A stretch of DNA of 51,884 bases from CBDUQN01 sp965369375 (lineage in GTDB: Bacteria > Krumholzibacteriota > Krumholzibacteriia > Krumholzibacteriales > Krumholzibacteriaceae). How positions within the stretch are numbered: position 1 is the stretch's first letter; every line of letters begins with the position of its first letter. The stretch is from NCBI GenBank assembly GCA_965369375.1, contig CBDUQN010000013.1:1-51884 (forward strand). Direction: 5' to 3'. Shown in pieces: positions 1 to 7,649 of this stretch. The translations under genes and the position numbers were made by a program. The notes under the pieces were generated by a model. That model did not search any database. It was not told where the DNA came from and was given only the letters and a program-made list of their open reading frames with translations.

Positions 1-668
1 TCCCCCTTCTGCCCCGGTTCGACGCGCACCATCACGCGCGGATCGTCCGGGTGGGACCGCCAGTCGCCCCCCGGATCCTTTATCCGCATCTGGAGGATCT
101 CGCCGTCGCCGTCCACATCGTCGTAATCGTCCTCGTCGACGAGACCGTCCCGGTCATCGTCGTAGGGAACGCGCGCCGTTCTCCCGATGCTGTAACCGCC
201 CGGATCGCTGAAGAACCGCCCCCTGCTGTCCATGTTGACGATAGGGATAATGTAGAAGGCACGTGTATCGACGAGCTCGTGTATCACCGGCACCGTGCCG
301 TACGATTCGAGCAGATAGTTTGCGAGATAGAGGCAGACCTCGGTCGCCTGAATCTCGTTGCCGTGTATCGAGCCGTCGACGTAGATCCCGGGCTTGCCGG
401 TGTCCTTGCCCGTATCGGGATTGTTGATGACGAGAAGCCAAATGTCGCGGCCCTCCTCGCTCGTGCCGATGGAGTGGATTTTGGTGAGGCGGGGGTACTT
501 TTTGTTCAGATGCCGCAACGCCTCGTACGTAGCGGGTCCGTCGTAGAAATGGTCGAAGGTCAGACGCTCATCGCCGAGAGCTATGTCGGGCGCCGCGAGC
601 ATGAAGCCGAGACCCGCGATAACTGAAATAATGATAGCTTTGAATGCCGCTGAAATCTCACGCACCAT
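1..668 (-). CDS. M14-family zinc carboxypeptidase, secreted, 3' end beyond the window
   Basis: This is the first ~222 residues of a secreted metallocarboxypeptidase; the 3' end lies outside the window. A signal peptide covers residues 1 to ~32. The M14 zinc-binding HxxE motif is intact as HGNE at residues 102-105, and NMDSRGR near 145-151 sits where the family has its substrate-binding Asn/Arg region. Residues ~169-190 form an Asp-rich insert resembling EF-hand or thrombospondin-3 calcium-binding loops, as also found in the neighbouring paralogue. The ATG at 668 overlaps the upstream gene's stop as TGATG, so the two are probably translationally coupled. The third zinc ligand and the catalytic Glu are not visible here, so activity is inferred from the HxxE motif alone. 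It probably acts in the periplasm or outside the cell. Confidence 0.85.
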   Translation of the reverse strand, partial: MVREISAAFKAIIISVIAGLGFMLAAPDIALGDERLTFDHFYDGPATYEALRHLNKKYPRLTKIHSIGTSEEGRDIWLLVINNPDTGKDTGKPGIYVDGSIHGNEIQATEVCLYLANYLLESYGTVPVIHELVDTRAFYIIPIVNMDSRGRFFSDPGGYSIGRTARVPYDDDRDGLVDEDDYDDVDGDGEILQMRIKDPGGDWRSHPDDPRVMVRVEPGQKG

Positions 669-2677
669 CACTCATCACCCCCTTTCAGGGTGACCGTTTT
701 TTCATCCCGGCCCGCACTGTAGCTTTCCGCGGTCAGCTTCACCTTAGTCCCTTCCTTCGCACGAACGAGCCAGCCGACCTTCTTCGAACCGCCCGAACCC
801 GAGAGCAGGCCTGCCACCGTCCGCTTTCTGCCCTCGAGAAGATCTTCCTGCTTGACGTGAATCGTTACCACAACCGGCGTCGGGCGCTTGCTCCGCTCGC
901 CATGATACGTCGGATAGGGTAAAAAACCGGTGTTTACCACCCACGCTTCGACCTTCCAGATATCGGAATTTCTCTGCTCCGCCGTTACCTTCTCGATCGA
1001 AATCGAGGGGACGAGCCTGGCGAGCTCGCGCACGAACGGCAATTGCTTCTCGAGAAACCCCTTCACGCTGTCAGCAGGCGGGGCGAGCTCCGCATATGGA
1101 ACCCTGCCGCCGATCTCCACCGTGCCGAGTGTCGGGTGGTCGTACTCGCGCCATTCGACAAATGCGTCCGGCCTGAAATCGAAGAGCGCCTGATCCGTTT
1201 CGTCCGCTCCCCCCGATTCATCCTTCTTTTTCTTCTTCCGTATGAATTCCGCGATCTTTTTCGTCGTCATCATGCCGGACTCGAGCGCGCCTATCACCAT
1301 CTGGGAAGTAAAATGCGCCGGGGAGTCATTCGCCTTTAGAAATTCCGCTATCCGCTCCTCTCCGAGCTCTATGAATTCCTCGTTCGACATCTTCTCTATT
1401 CTTTCCGGAGTAAGCGCGGCGTCTCCCTTCTCTTTCTTCTTCTCCTTCACCGGGAGCGTCCAGAAATCCATGGTGAAAGACGGAACACCGTACTGAAAAT
1501 ACGCCCACTCCCCGATCGAGCCGTTTGAAAACTTTGCCGGTGCGAGGCGCTTGGCGTCGAGCCCGGCTTCCTTTATAAAATCATTGTAGCGCTTGCTTAT
1601 CTCGTTCCAGTAGGGGATGTCGCGCTGGTTGGGATTCACCGCGGCGCCGACACCGAGGAACTGGAGCACCATATCTTCGGTCAGATCCTTGTACCCCGTG
1701 TAGTCACGCGCCATCTGAACGAGGTCTTTGAGCGCATACTCCTCGTTCGGATCGAGATCCATCCGCTTCGCGATGCGCCCGGGAACCTTGTATTTCTCTC
1801 TTGTGACCGTCGTTTTCTTCGAGCTCTCGGGAACCTCCCTCAGCGTATTTGTTCGGCCGAAAGTCAGCACCATCGCGATCTCGGGATGGTCGAATGCGAA
1901 ACGCAGGATCGCTCGCGACTCGATTTCGCTCGCCGCCCAGGGGCCGTCCGTCTTCGTGTAATGCGTGAAATTGTGGGGGAAGTTGTGCCCCGGATTGACT
2001 CCGCCGCTGGGATCCTCGTTTATCTTTCCATCGCCGTCGTTGTCGATCCCTTCGGTGAAGAGACGGTACATCCCCTTCTCGCCCTTTCCCGGCTCGGCCC
2101 GCTTCATGAGCACGGGATTTCCCTCTATAGCCACCCACCTTCCCTCGGGATGAACCTGCCGCATGCGCGTGATATAGCCATCGCCGTTAAGATCCTCCGG
2201 CCCGTCCTCATCCGTCGCATCGTCGTTGTCGTCGTTGAACGGCTTGTCATTCACGAATCGCGCTTGGAGCGGCTTGCTGAAGAATCGAGCGTGCCCATCG
2301 GGATTGCCGAGGGGAACGATATACCACGTGAGCGATTCCAGGTCGTCCTGCCAGTCGCCGAGCAGCAGTCTCGTGAGCTCGAGCGCCGCCTCGGTAGCCA
2401 TGGGGCAATTCCCCTCCATGTTAGCGACGACAAAAATCGCGGGAGCGCTGCCGATGTTCCTGCCGAGTTCGAGAAGGGGAACATCACGTCCGCCGGGAGT
2501 TTTCCCGAGGGTGTGAAGGCTCGACACCTTCTTGTTGCTCTTTACATAGCTGCCGAGAGTCTTTGTCATCTCTTCGGGCGAATGATACTTCGCTGTCTCC
2601 TCTGTGGAATGCGCTATCGCAAGCGGCACGCAAAGAAGCAGCACGGCGATCGGCACCATGCGGGATGGTCTCTTCAT
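668..2677 (-). CDS. M14-like carboxypeptidase homologue with lost zinc ligands (likely pseudo-enzyme)
   Basis: A 669-residue secreted protein. I chose the ATG at 2677 because AGGAGG lies just upstream, a hydrophobic signal peptide follows at once, and a promoter at 2714-2742 would exclude longer starts. It has the M14 fold regions of its downstream partner. However, at the HxxE zinc site (HGNE in the partner) it reads EGNC (residues 88-91), and the region expected to hold the third histidine reads TFGRTNTLRE with no His. The position expected for the catalytic Glu reads TMDFW. Asp-rich loops (NGDG, DNDGDG) suggest calcium binding. The C-terminal ~150 residues look like a beta-rich accessory domain. 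Family membership is clear; loss of catalysis is inferred from the missing ligands. It may be a binding protein or a partner of the adjacent paralogue. Confidence 0.85.
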   Translation of the reverse strand: MKRPSRMVPIAVLLLCVPLAIAHSTEETAKYHSPEEMTKTLGSYVKSNKKVSSLHTLGKTPGGRDVPLLELGRNIGSAPAIFVVANMEGNCPMATEAALELTRLLLGDWQDDLESLTWYIVPLGNPDGHARFFSKPLQARFVNDKPFNDDNDDATDEDGPEDLNGDGYITRMRQVHPEGRWVAIEGNPVLMKRAEPGKGEKGMYRLFTEGIDNDGDGKINEDPSGGVNPGHNFPHNFTHYTKTDGPWAASEIESRAILRFAFDHPEIAMVLTFGRTNTLREVPESSKKTTVTREKYKVPGRIAKRMDLDPNEEYALKDLVQMARDYTGYKDLTEDMVLQFLGVGAAVNPNQRDIPYWNEISKRYNDFIKEAGLDAKRLAPAKFSNGSIGEWAYFQYGVPSFTMDFWTLPVKEKKKEKGDAALTPERIEKMSNEEFIELGEERIAEFLKANDSPAHFTSQMVIGALESGMMTTKKIAEFIRKKKKKDESGGADETDQALFDFRPDAFVEWREYDHPTLGTVEIGGRVPYAELAPPADSVKGFLEKQLPFVRELARLVPSISIEKVTAEQRNSDIWKVEAWVVNTGFLPYPTYHGERSKRPTPVVVTIHVKQEDLLEGRKRTVAGLLSGSGGSKKVGWLVRAKEGTKVKLTAESYSAGRDEKTVTLKGGDE

Positions 2678-2713
2678 GTGAGCCTCCTGGTGTTGAAACG
2701 ATTCAAGGGAGAC

Positions 2714-2742
2714 ATAATACCACCCACCCCCGCTTATTCCAA
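2714..2742 (-). promoter_or_regulatory. Candidate sigma-70-like promoter for the M14 gene pair
   Basis: On the minus strand TTGGAA (-35) and TATTAT (-10) are separated by 17 bases. The predicted transcription start, near 2707, is about 30 bases upstream of the ATG at 2677. Confidence 0.55.
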
Positions 2743-2800
2743 GCATGGATAGCGAGCGTCCCGGTCCCTCTGCATGGTAGGGGTGATTACAGGATTGCGG

Positions 2801-2844
2801 AAAAGCCCGGCTGCCACATCACTATGAGCGTAACGGCCGGGCTT
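2801..2844 (-). terminator. Candidate intrinsic terminator after the FlgD-like-domain gene
   Basis: Read on the minus strand, AAGCCCGGC pairs with GCCGGGCTT (9 bp) around a ~24-base loop, and TTTT overlaps the end of the stem. It lies ~95 bases past the stop of the 2938-6063 gene and before the M14 promoter. The loop is long and the T-tract short. Confidence 0.45.
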
Positions 2845-2853
2845 CTCAAATAA

Positions 2854-2894
2854 CCCGAAGGCCAGAGTTCCACGGGCTTGCCCGTGGGTATCTA
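2854..2894 (+). repeat. Palindromic dispersed repeat, copy 1
   Basis: This ~41-base segment contains the palindrome CCACGGGC-TT-GCCCGTGG. It matches the reverse complement of 51726-51767 with only a few mismatches and lies between genes. The two copies share CCCGAAGG, CAGAGTT, the palindrome and ATCTA. Flanking sequence is not shared. It looks like a REP/MITE-like non-coding element. Confidence 0.6.
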
Positions 2895-2937
2895 AAGCTT
2901 TGGTTACTCAAATAGACGTCGATCCGACCGGACCCGT

Positions 2938-5900
2938 CTACCGGAGCACAACCATCTTCTTCGTCTGCACGAAATCGCCTGCGGCGATGCGGTAGAAGTA
3001 GACGCCGCTCGCGACGTTCGAACCGTTGTCGTTCCTCCCGCTCCAGGGGATGTCGTAGGCGCCGGCATCGAGAACATCGTCGAGGAGAGTCGCGACGAGC
3101 TTTCCTTCGACATTGTAGATCTTGAGCTCGACCGGCCCCCTCACCTTTACACCGAACCGTATCGTTGTAACGGGGTTGAAGGGGTTGGGGAAGTTCTGGC
3201 CCATAAAGTTCGCCGGCACCGGCGTCCCGTCGCCCGTGTAGTCATCCTTGTGACCCGGTCCCGCCCTCCACCACTCGAGCACATCGGCCATGAGGTGGTT
3301 TCTGATAATCGGCGCGGCGAGGGAGCCGTCTCGAATATACATGAAGCTGAAGCCGAACCACATCGTATGAACGGGCGCGCCGTTGCCATTCACCGTGTCG
3401 GACTGAACGGCCGCGTAGTAGCTCTCGCCGTTGTAGTCGGGATATTGGAGGGCGTACTCCCCGCTGCCGGTTTTCCCGAGAACATCGAAATCGTTCAGAC
3501 GCGGGCATCCGCCGAAGATGTAGAACGAATCGGGATCGCCGGAATGATCGAAGATACTCCCGGCAGCCCCCGTAATGAGCGGATTGATCGTACCGCCGCC
3601 CCCTTGACCTCCGGTGAGATCCAGATAGCTCCAGCTCGCCGGTGTCACCCCGCACCAGTCGTTCAAGAGTGCGCTCGCTTGGGGAGATGAGAGGCCGTCG
3701 AGATCCGACGCAGCGTAATCGCCCATGACCCAGAGGGCCGCGCTGTCCGGGGCGTTGGCCATCCAATCGACGAGCAGCTGGCAGTCGTTGCTCTTGTCAC
3801 TGCCGTCCGTTCCATCCGGAATCGTTGCGCTCGACTTGTATCCCGAATCCCAGATAATCCCGTTGTAGGCGAGCAGCAGTTGCGGGAGCTTCGCCCTGCT
3901 TTCCAATCCATTTCCTACAGTATAATTACTGGCGTTCACATCGTAGCGGTCCTCGAAGGGCATGAATTCAGGGTCGCCTGGCACGCCGAAGAGCGCCCGG
4001 ACTGTTGCATCGATATACTCCTGGGCAACTCCCTTGGCCGATCCGATACCGTGGAAGTTATCGACATAGAGTACCGACGTTCTCATCGTAGGGAGGCAGG
4101 TGAATTCAAAGAGGTAGCTGCCGTTCCACTGCGGGTACTGAGGTGCGGATTCGGCCCAGTGGGGATATAACGATCGCTTTCCGGCATTGTCGTACGCCTC
4201 GAAGTAGTATTCGATCATGTAGCCCCGCGTGAAGAGCGAATCGTTGAGATCGAACATGTAGTGGTCGGGCGCCCAATGGCCGCTGCTATACCTCGCCGAA
4301 TCGCCCTGTATAACGGTCCACGTGCCGTCATCGCCGACATACGTTCCATAGGTGCCTTCGAGCTGCGGCCCACTGAGCGGCGGCTTCGGGCCGTAGGGGG
4401 GATCGGGATCGCCGATATAGGTGCACTTCACGTGCATATATACGCGGGGACCGTTCCCGTCCTCGGCGATTCCGCCGCCGATCGGGGACGTGCACCGGAC
4501 AACGATCGAATCGCCGGGACGAATATAGGGCTCATCACCGGGCGCCAGATCATTCGCCATATCGGCCCGTACATAGCTCTCGACATCCCCCTCATCCTCG
4601 GGGAAGTTGTCTTGGAAAAGACAGAGCTCGCGGACGGACCACTGGGGTCCGGACAGGTCGTATCTTCTCACCCAGACGTTATCGAACCAGGGGGTCGGTG
4701 AATGCTCGGCGCATGCGCCGTACTGGAGATACCAGTAGCCGCACATGTCTCTTATCTCGAGAGAGACCTGCATCGAATCGGCATAGATCAGATCGCCGAT
4801 TTCCATTGTTCGGAATACGTATTCCCTGGTCGGCTGGTAATAACCGATGGCATCTCTCGACAGCCATCCTCTGGGGCAGCCGTTTTCTACGTTATGGACG
4901 TTCCAGTTGTAGAAAACGAGGTTTTGAAGCGGCAGATCGGCGTACACGGTGAATCGCAGATGGACGCCGGCGAGATCGGACAGCGCGCCAGGTGGGATAT
5001 CTGCGTTTTGAAACTCGTCCCTATTCGTCGAGTACTTCGTCATATCGATAATGGGTGATACGACCACTTCGCTCTGGCAGGGAAGCTCGTGGCCGCCCTC
5101 ACCCTTGCAGAAGGGAGTGTCGTAGAGGCCGGGATAATCGGAGCTCGGGATGTCCGATCCCATGAAAAAGACAACCTGCGTGCTCAGGTTAAAATTGCAG
5201 GGATCCTTGTCCTGCAGGCCAGCGACGAGCCCCGAGTAAATGCCGAAGCCTGGATCTGCTAGTGCGTGCCATATGCCGCTCGAGAGGTCCCCATCGGCGG
5301 CGGACTCGAAATCCTCGAAATCGATCAACCCGGTAAGATCGGCGATCGTAATGCTGTCGATATGCGCCGCTCCGTCCGTCGTGTAGAGCCCGTCCTCGTC
5401 GCTCCACGCGCCGTCCGATTCGAAGTAGAAACGAAACTTCGTGGCGGGCTGCGGTATCAGGATGGTGTGCACCGCCACCGTATCGATCACGTCGTCGAGG
5501 ACGACAATCTCCGCCCACTCCCCCTCCCCCCGGTCATACTGCACGTGGAGCTGATCGTATTTTTCTTCCGAATCGACGTAGGCGCGGTACGAGAGCGTCA
5601 CCGGCCCGATAATCGATATCGAATCGCTCACGAGCCACTGCTTCCAGGAGTTACCGTATCCCGGCGCAGCGTTCCAGCCGCACATATACTCGTCGTCGCC
5701 GGAGAGAGCCCCACACCAAGCCGACTTCGCCCCTTCGAGGGGGCCGGGAAAACCGGCGAGCTCCGGCTCGAGGTAGTCCTCGACATGCCAGAATGTGCCC
5801 GGTTGGGCCGTCCAGTCTACACGCGTCCAACCCTGCCAGTCGAACGAATCGAAATCGTAATATACGATATTATAGGTATCCACCTGAGCGGCGGCCCGCA

Positions 5901-6063
5901 GGAGCTCGAAATCCGGAATCTCGAGCCGCTCGAAATCCTCATTCGACCAGTACCACGAGGGCCTTCCCCTCTCCGTTTCGCGCTCCCGGGCCGACAACCC
6001 CGCGGGCAGCGACGCTAGAAGACAAACCACCACAGCAAAGATAACCAGGTTTCTGCGCAACAT
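2938..6063 (-). CDS. Large secreted protein with C-terminal FlgD-like/T9SS-type domain
   Basis: A 1041-residue exported protein of unknown function. A signal peptide covers residues 1-25. Two beta-rich, Asp/Trp-rich regions resembling MAM or jelly-roll domains (~70-235 and ~250-480) precede an Ig-like segment and a region (~680-940) starting LYVDNFHG. The last ~90 residues form a FlgD Ig-like domain with the NFPNPFNP motif, seen C-terminally in many surface or secreted proteins of the FCB group and related candidate phyla. The C-terminus ends KKMVVLR, typical of such domains. The ATG at 6063 has a purine-rich GGGGGG upstream and a good promoter at 6184-6212. No catalytic motif was recognised. 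An extracellular or cell-surface location is inferred. Export through a type IX system is only a possibility, since no such system genes lie in the window. Confidence 0.8.
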   Translation of the reverse strand: MLRRNLVIFAVVVCLLASLPAGLSARERETERGRPSWYWSNEDFERLEIPDFELLRAAAQVDTYNIVYYDFDSFDWQGWTRVDWTAQPGTFWHVEDYLEPELAGFPGPLEGAKSAWCGALSGDDEYMCGWNAAPGYGNSWKQWLVSDSISIIGPVTLSYRAYVDSEEKYDQLHVQYDRGEGEWAEIVVLDDVIDTVAVHTILIPQPATKFRFYFESDGAWSDEDGLYTTDGAAHIDSITIADLTGLIDFEDFESAADGDLSSGIWHALADPGFGIYSGLVAGLQDKDPCNFNLSTQVVFFMGSDIPSSDYPGLYDTPFCKGEGGHELPCQSEVVVSPIIDMTKYSTNRDEFQNADIPPGALSDLAGVHLRFTVYADLPLQNLVFYNWNVHNVENGCPRGWLSRDAIGYYQPTREYVFRTMEIGDLIYADSMQVSLEIRDMCGYWYLQYGACAEHSPTPWFDNVWVRRYDLSGPQWSVRELCLFQDNFPEDEGDVESYVRADMANDLAPGDEPYIRPGDSIVVRCTSPIGGGIAEDGNGPRVYMHVKCTYIGDPDPPYGPKPPLSGPQLEGTYGTYVGDDGTWTVIQGDSARYSSGHWAPDHYMFDLNDSLFTRGYMIEYYFEAYDNAGKRSLYPHWAESAPQYPQWNGSYLFEFTCLPTMRTSVLYVDNFHGIGSAKGVAQEYIDATVRALFGVPGDPEFMPFEDRYDVNASNYTVGNGLESRAKLPQLLLAYNGIIWDSGYKSSATIPDGTDGSDKSNDCQLLVDWMANAPDSAALWVMGDYAASDLDGLSSPQASALLNDWCGVTPASWSYLDLTGGQGGGGTINPLITGAAGSIFDHSGDPDSFYIFGGCPRLNDFDVLGKTGSGEYALQYPDYNGESYYAAVQSDTVNGNGAPVHTMWFGFSFMYIRDGSLAAPIIRNHLMADVLEWWRAGPGHKDDYTGDGTPVPANFMGQNFPNPFNPVTTIRFGVKVRGPVELKIYNVEGKLVATLLDDVLDAGAYDIPWSGRNDNGSNVASGVYFYRIAAGDFVQTKKMVVLR

Positions 6064-6183
6064 GCTAATCCCCCCTCAACAGTTCTTCGAGCGAGCGCTT
6101 CCCGCTGCTCAAAGGATACCGGCACTCTCGATACCTTTCAGATTTGCAGTTTCAAGCGGCAGGCCCTCGGGTCCCATATTTTA

Positions 6184-6212
6184 TTTATATCACAAATCTC
6201 CTTATATTTCAA
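6184..6212 (-). promoter_or_regulatory. Candidate promoter for the FlgD-like-domain protein gene
   Basis: TTGAAA and TATAAA on the minus strand are separated by 17 bases, a close match to the sigma-70 consensus. The predicted start leaves a ~115-base leader before 6063. It lies in the 305-base divergent region 6064-6368, which otherwise holds only the plus-strand promoter at 6252-6280. Confidence 0.6.
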
Positions 6213-6251
6213 CCTGTTCAAGACGTGCCGGTGCTTAACCGCGCTTTAACC

Positions 6252-6280
6252 TTGACATTACGCGACAACAGGATTTTATT
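6252..6280 (+). promoter_or_regulatory. Candidate promoter for the DUF4912-GH57 operon
   Basis: A perfect TTGACA at 6252-6257 is followed after 17 bases by TTTATT. It lies ~90 bases upstream of the ATG at 6369. The -10 box matches 4 of 6 consensus positions. Confidence 0.5.
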
Positions 6281-6368
6281 GATTTAGACTGCTAAAGGAC
6301 AGGCGATGCTTGAACCATCCTTCATAGTGAGAAATCGAATCGAATCCACCTAAAAGGGGTGACCGGAG

Positions 6369-7649
6369 ATGAAAACCAGTGATTTGAAGAAAATGACGAA
6401 GATCGAGCTCCTCAATCTCGCGCTCTCGCGCAAGCTCAAGGTTACATCCAAGATGCTCAAGGCCGATCTGATCGCAGCCCTCACGAAGGGCTCGAAGGCG
6501 AGAAGGAAACGCGCAGCCGGCGCAAAAGCCAGCTCAGCCGGTGCCGCAAAGAAGGCAAAGAGAAAAACCGCCAGGAAAACGACAACGAGCGCGGCGGCCA
6601 AGCGGGCCGCGAAAACGCAAGCCAAGCGTGCCGCGAAGCCGCAGGCGAAAAGCGCCCCCAAGCGCAAGGCAAAGCGCGCGGGAGCGAAAAAGGTCAAAGC
6701 CGCCAAACATACAGTTAAAGCCACTGCGGCTGGAAAGAAGGCGGTGCGCCGCAAACCTGCTGCGCGCCCAAAGAGACTCGAGGCGGAAACGATCCGCCAG
6801 AAGGCCGAGGCGAGCAAGTATTATCTCGGCGCCGAAGAAAGGCCGATGCCGCCCGTCGAGTCGATCGACGTTCCGGCCGGATACGGCATGAACCGTGTCG
6901 CCGCGATGGTGAGAGACCCCCACTGGCTATTCACCTACTGGGAGATTACCGGGGAGCGCTACCGCGAGCTCGAAAACAAGTACGGCCCTTCGTGGCCGAA
7001 GTGCAGGACTATCCTGCGCGTTTATGACATTACCAAAAAGAAGCGCGTCCACTTCGATGTGGAAACAGGCGGCGGTGCGCGCAACTGGTACATCAACGTC
7101 TCACCGGAGCGGCGCTACCAGATCGCCATCGGGCTATTGAGCCCCGACGGACGATTCGAAGAGATCGCCATCTCCAATATCATCGAAACACCCCGCATGG
7201 GGATGAGCGACATCATCGACGACCGCTGGATGGTGCCCGATGATGTATTCAGACGGATCTTCGCCGCCTCCGGGGGACACGATATCCACGGCGGCTCCGA
7301 GGAACTAAAAGAGCTGCTCGAGAAACGGCTCCTCGAACAGGTTAGCTCCGGCGCCGTTTCGAGCATATCGAGCGCGGCCCTCGGGGCGCGCGGGCGCGAA
7401 CGCACATTCAGGCTCTGGGTCGCGTCCGAGCTCATCCTCTACGGCGCTACCGAACCCGACGCCCGCGTTACGATTCAGGGAAAGGAGATCAAGCTGCGCG
7501 GCGACGGCACCTTCTCGCTTCGTTTCGCTCTGCCCGACGGAACGATCGATATCCCCGTGCAGGCATTCTCGGCCGACGGCGTCGAGGAACGGACGGTGGA
7601 GACAGCGGTGCGCAAGAAGTCCAAGAAGAGAGAAGTGGTGATGAAATGA
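6369..7649 (+). CDS. DUF4912 protein with SAP/Rho-N-like head and histone-H1-like Lys/Ala tail
   Basis: A 426-residue protein in four parts. Residues 1-40 resemble the SAP/Rho N-terminal helix-extended-helix fold (DLKKMTKIELLNLA pattern). Residues ~42-137 are almost entirely Lys, Arg and Ala with Pro, like histone H1 C-terminal tails. Residues ~170-300 are a DUF4912 domain (DPHWLFTYWEIT). Residues ~350-420 look like a beta-sandwich. DUF4912 is uncharacterised but is often encoded beside GH57 glucan enzymes, and here the stop overlaps the start of a GH57 gene (ATGA). The basic tail suggests nucleic-acid or polyanion binding; that is inference. The region has strong compositional bias but stays in frame. 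Confidence 0.8.
   Translation: MKTSDLKKMTKIELLNLALSRKLKVTSKMLKADLIAALTKGSKARRKRAAGAKASSAGAAKKAKRKTARKTTTSAAAKRAAKTQAKRAAKPQAKSAPKRKAKRAGAKKVKAAKHTVKATAAGKKAVRRKPAARPKRLEAETIRQKAEASKYYLGAEERPMPPVESIDVPAGYGMNRVAAMVRDPHWLFTYWEITGERYRELENKYGPSWPKCRTILRVYDITKKKRVHFDVETGGGARNWYINVSPERRYQIAIGLLSPDGRFEEIAISNIIETPRMGMSDIIDDRWMVPDDVFRRIFAASGGHDIHGGSEELKELLEKRLLEQVSSGAVSSISSAALGARGRERTFRLWVASELILYGATEPDARVTIQGKEIKLRGDGTFSLRFALPDGTIDIPVQAFSADGVEERTVETAVRKKSKKREVVMK

Noticed and set aside
51..626. Plus-strand open frame of 191 codons at the window start
   Set aside because: Antisense to the M14 carboxypeptidase, which has a signal peptide and HGNE motif.
6481..6891. Arg-rich and hydrophobic alternative frames in the Lys/Ala-rich tail region
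   Set aside because: They follow from the repetitive basic composition of the DUF4912 protein's tail and have no start signal of their own.
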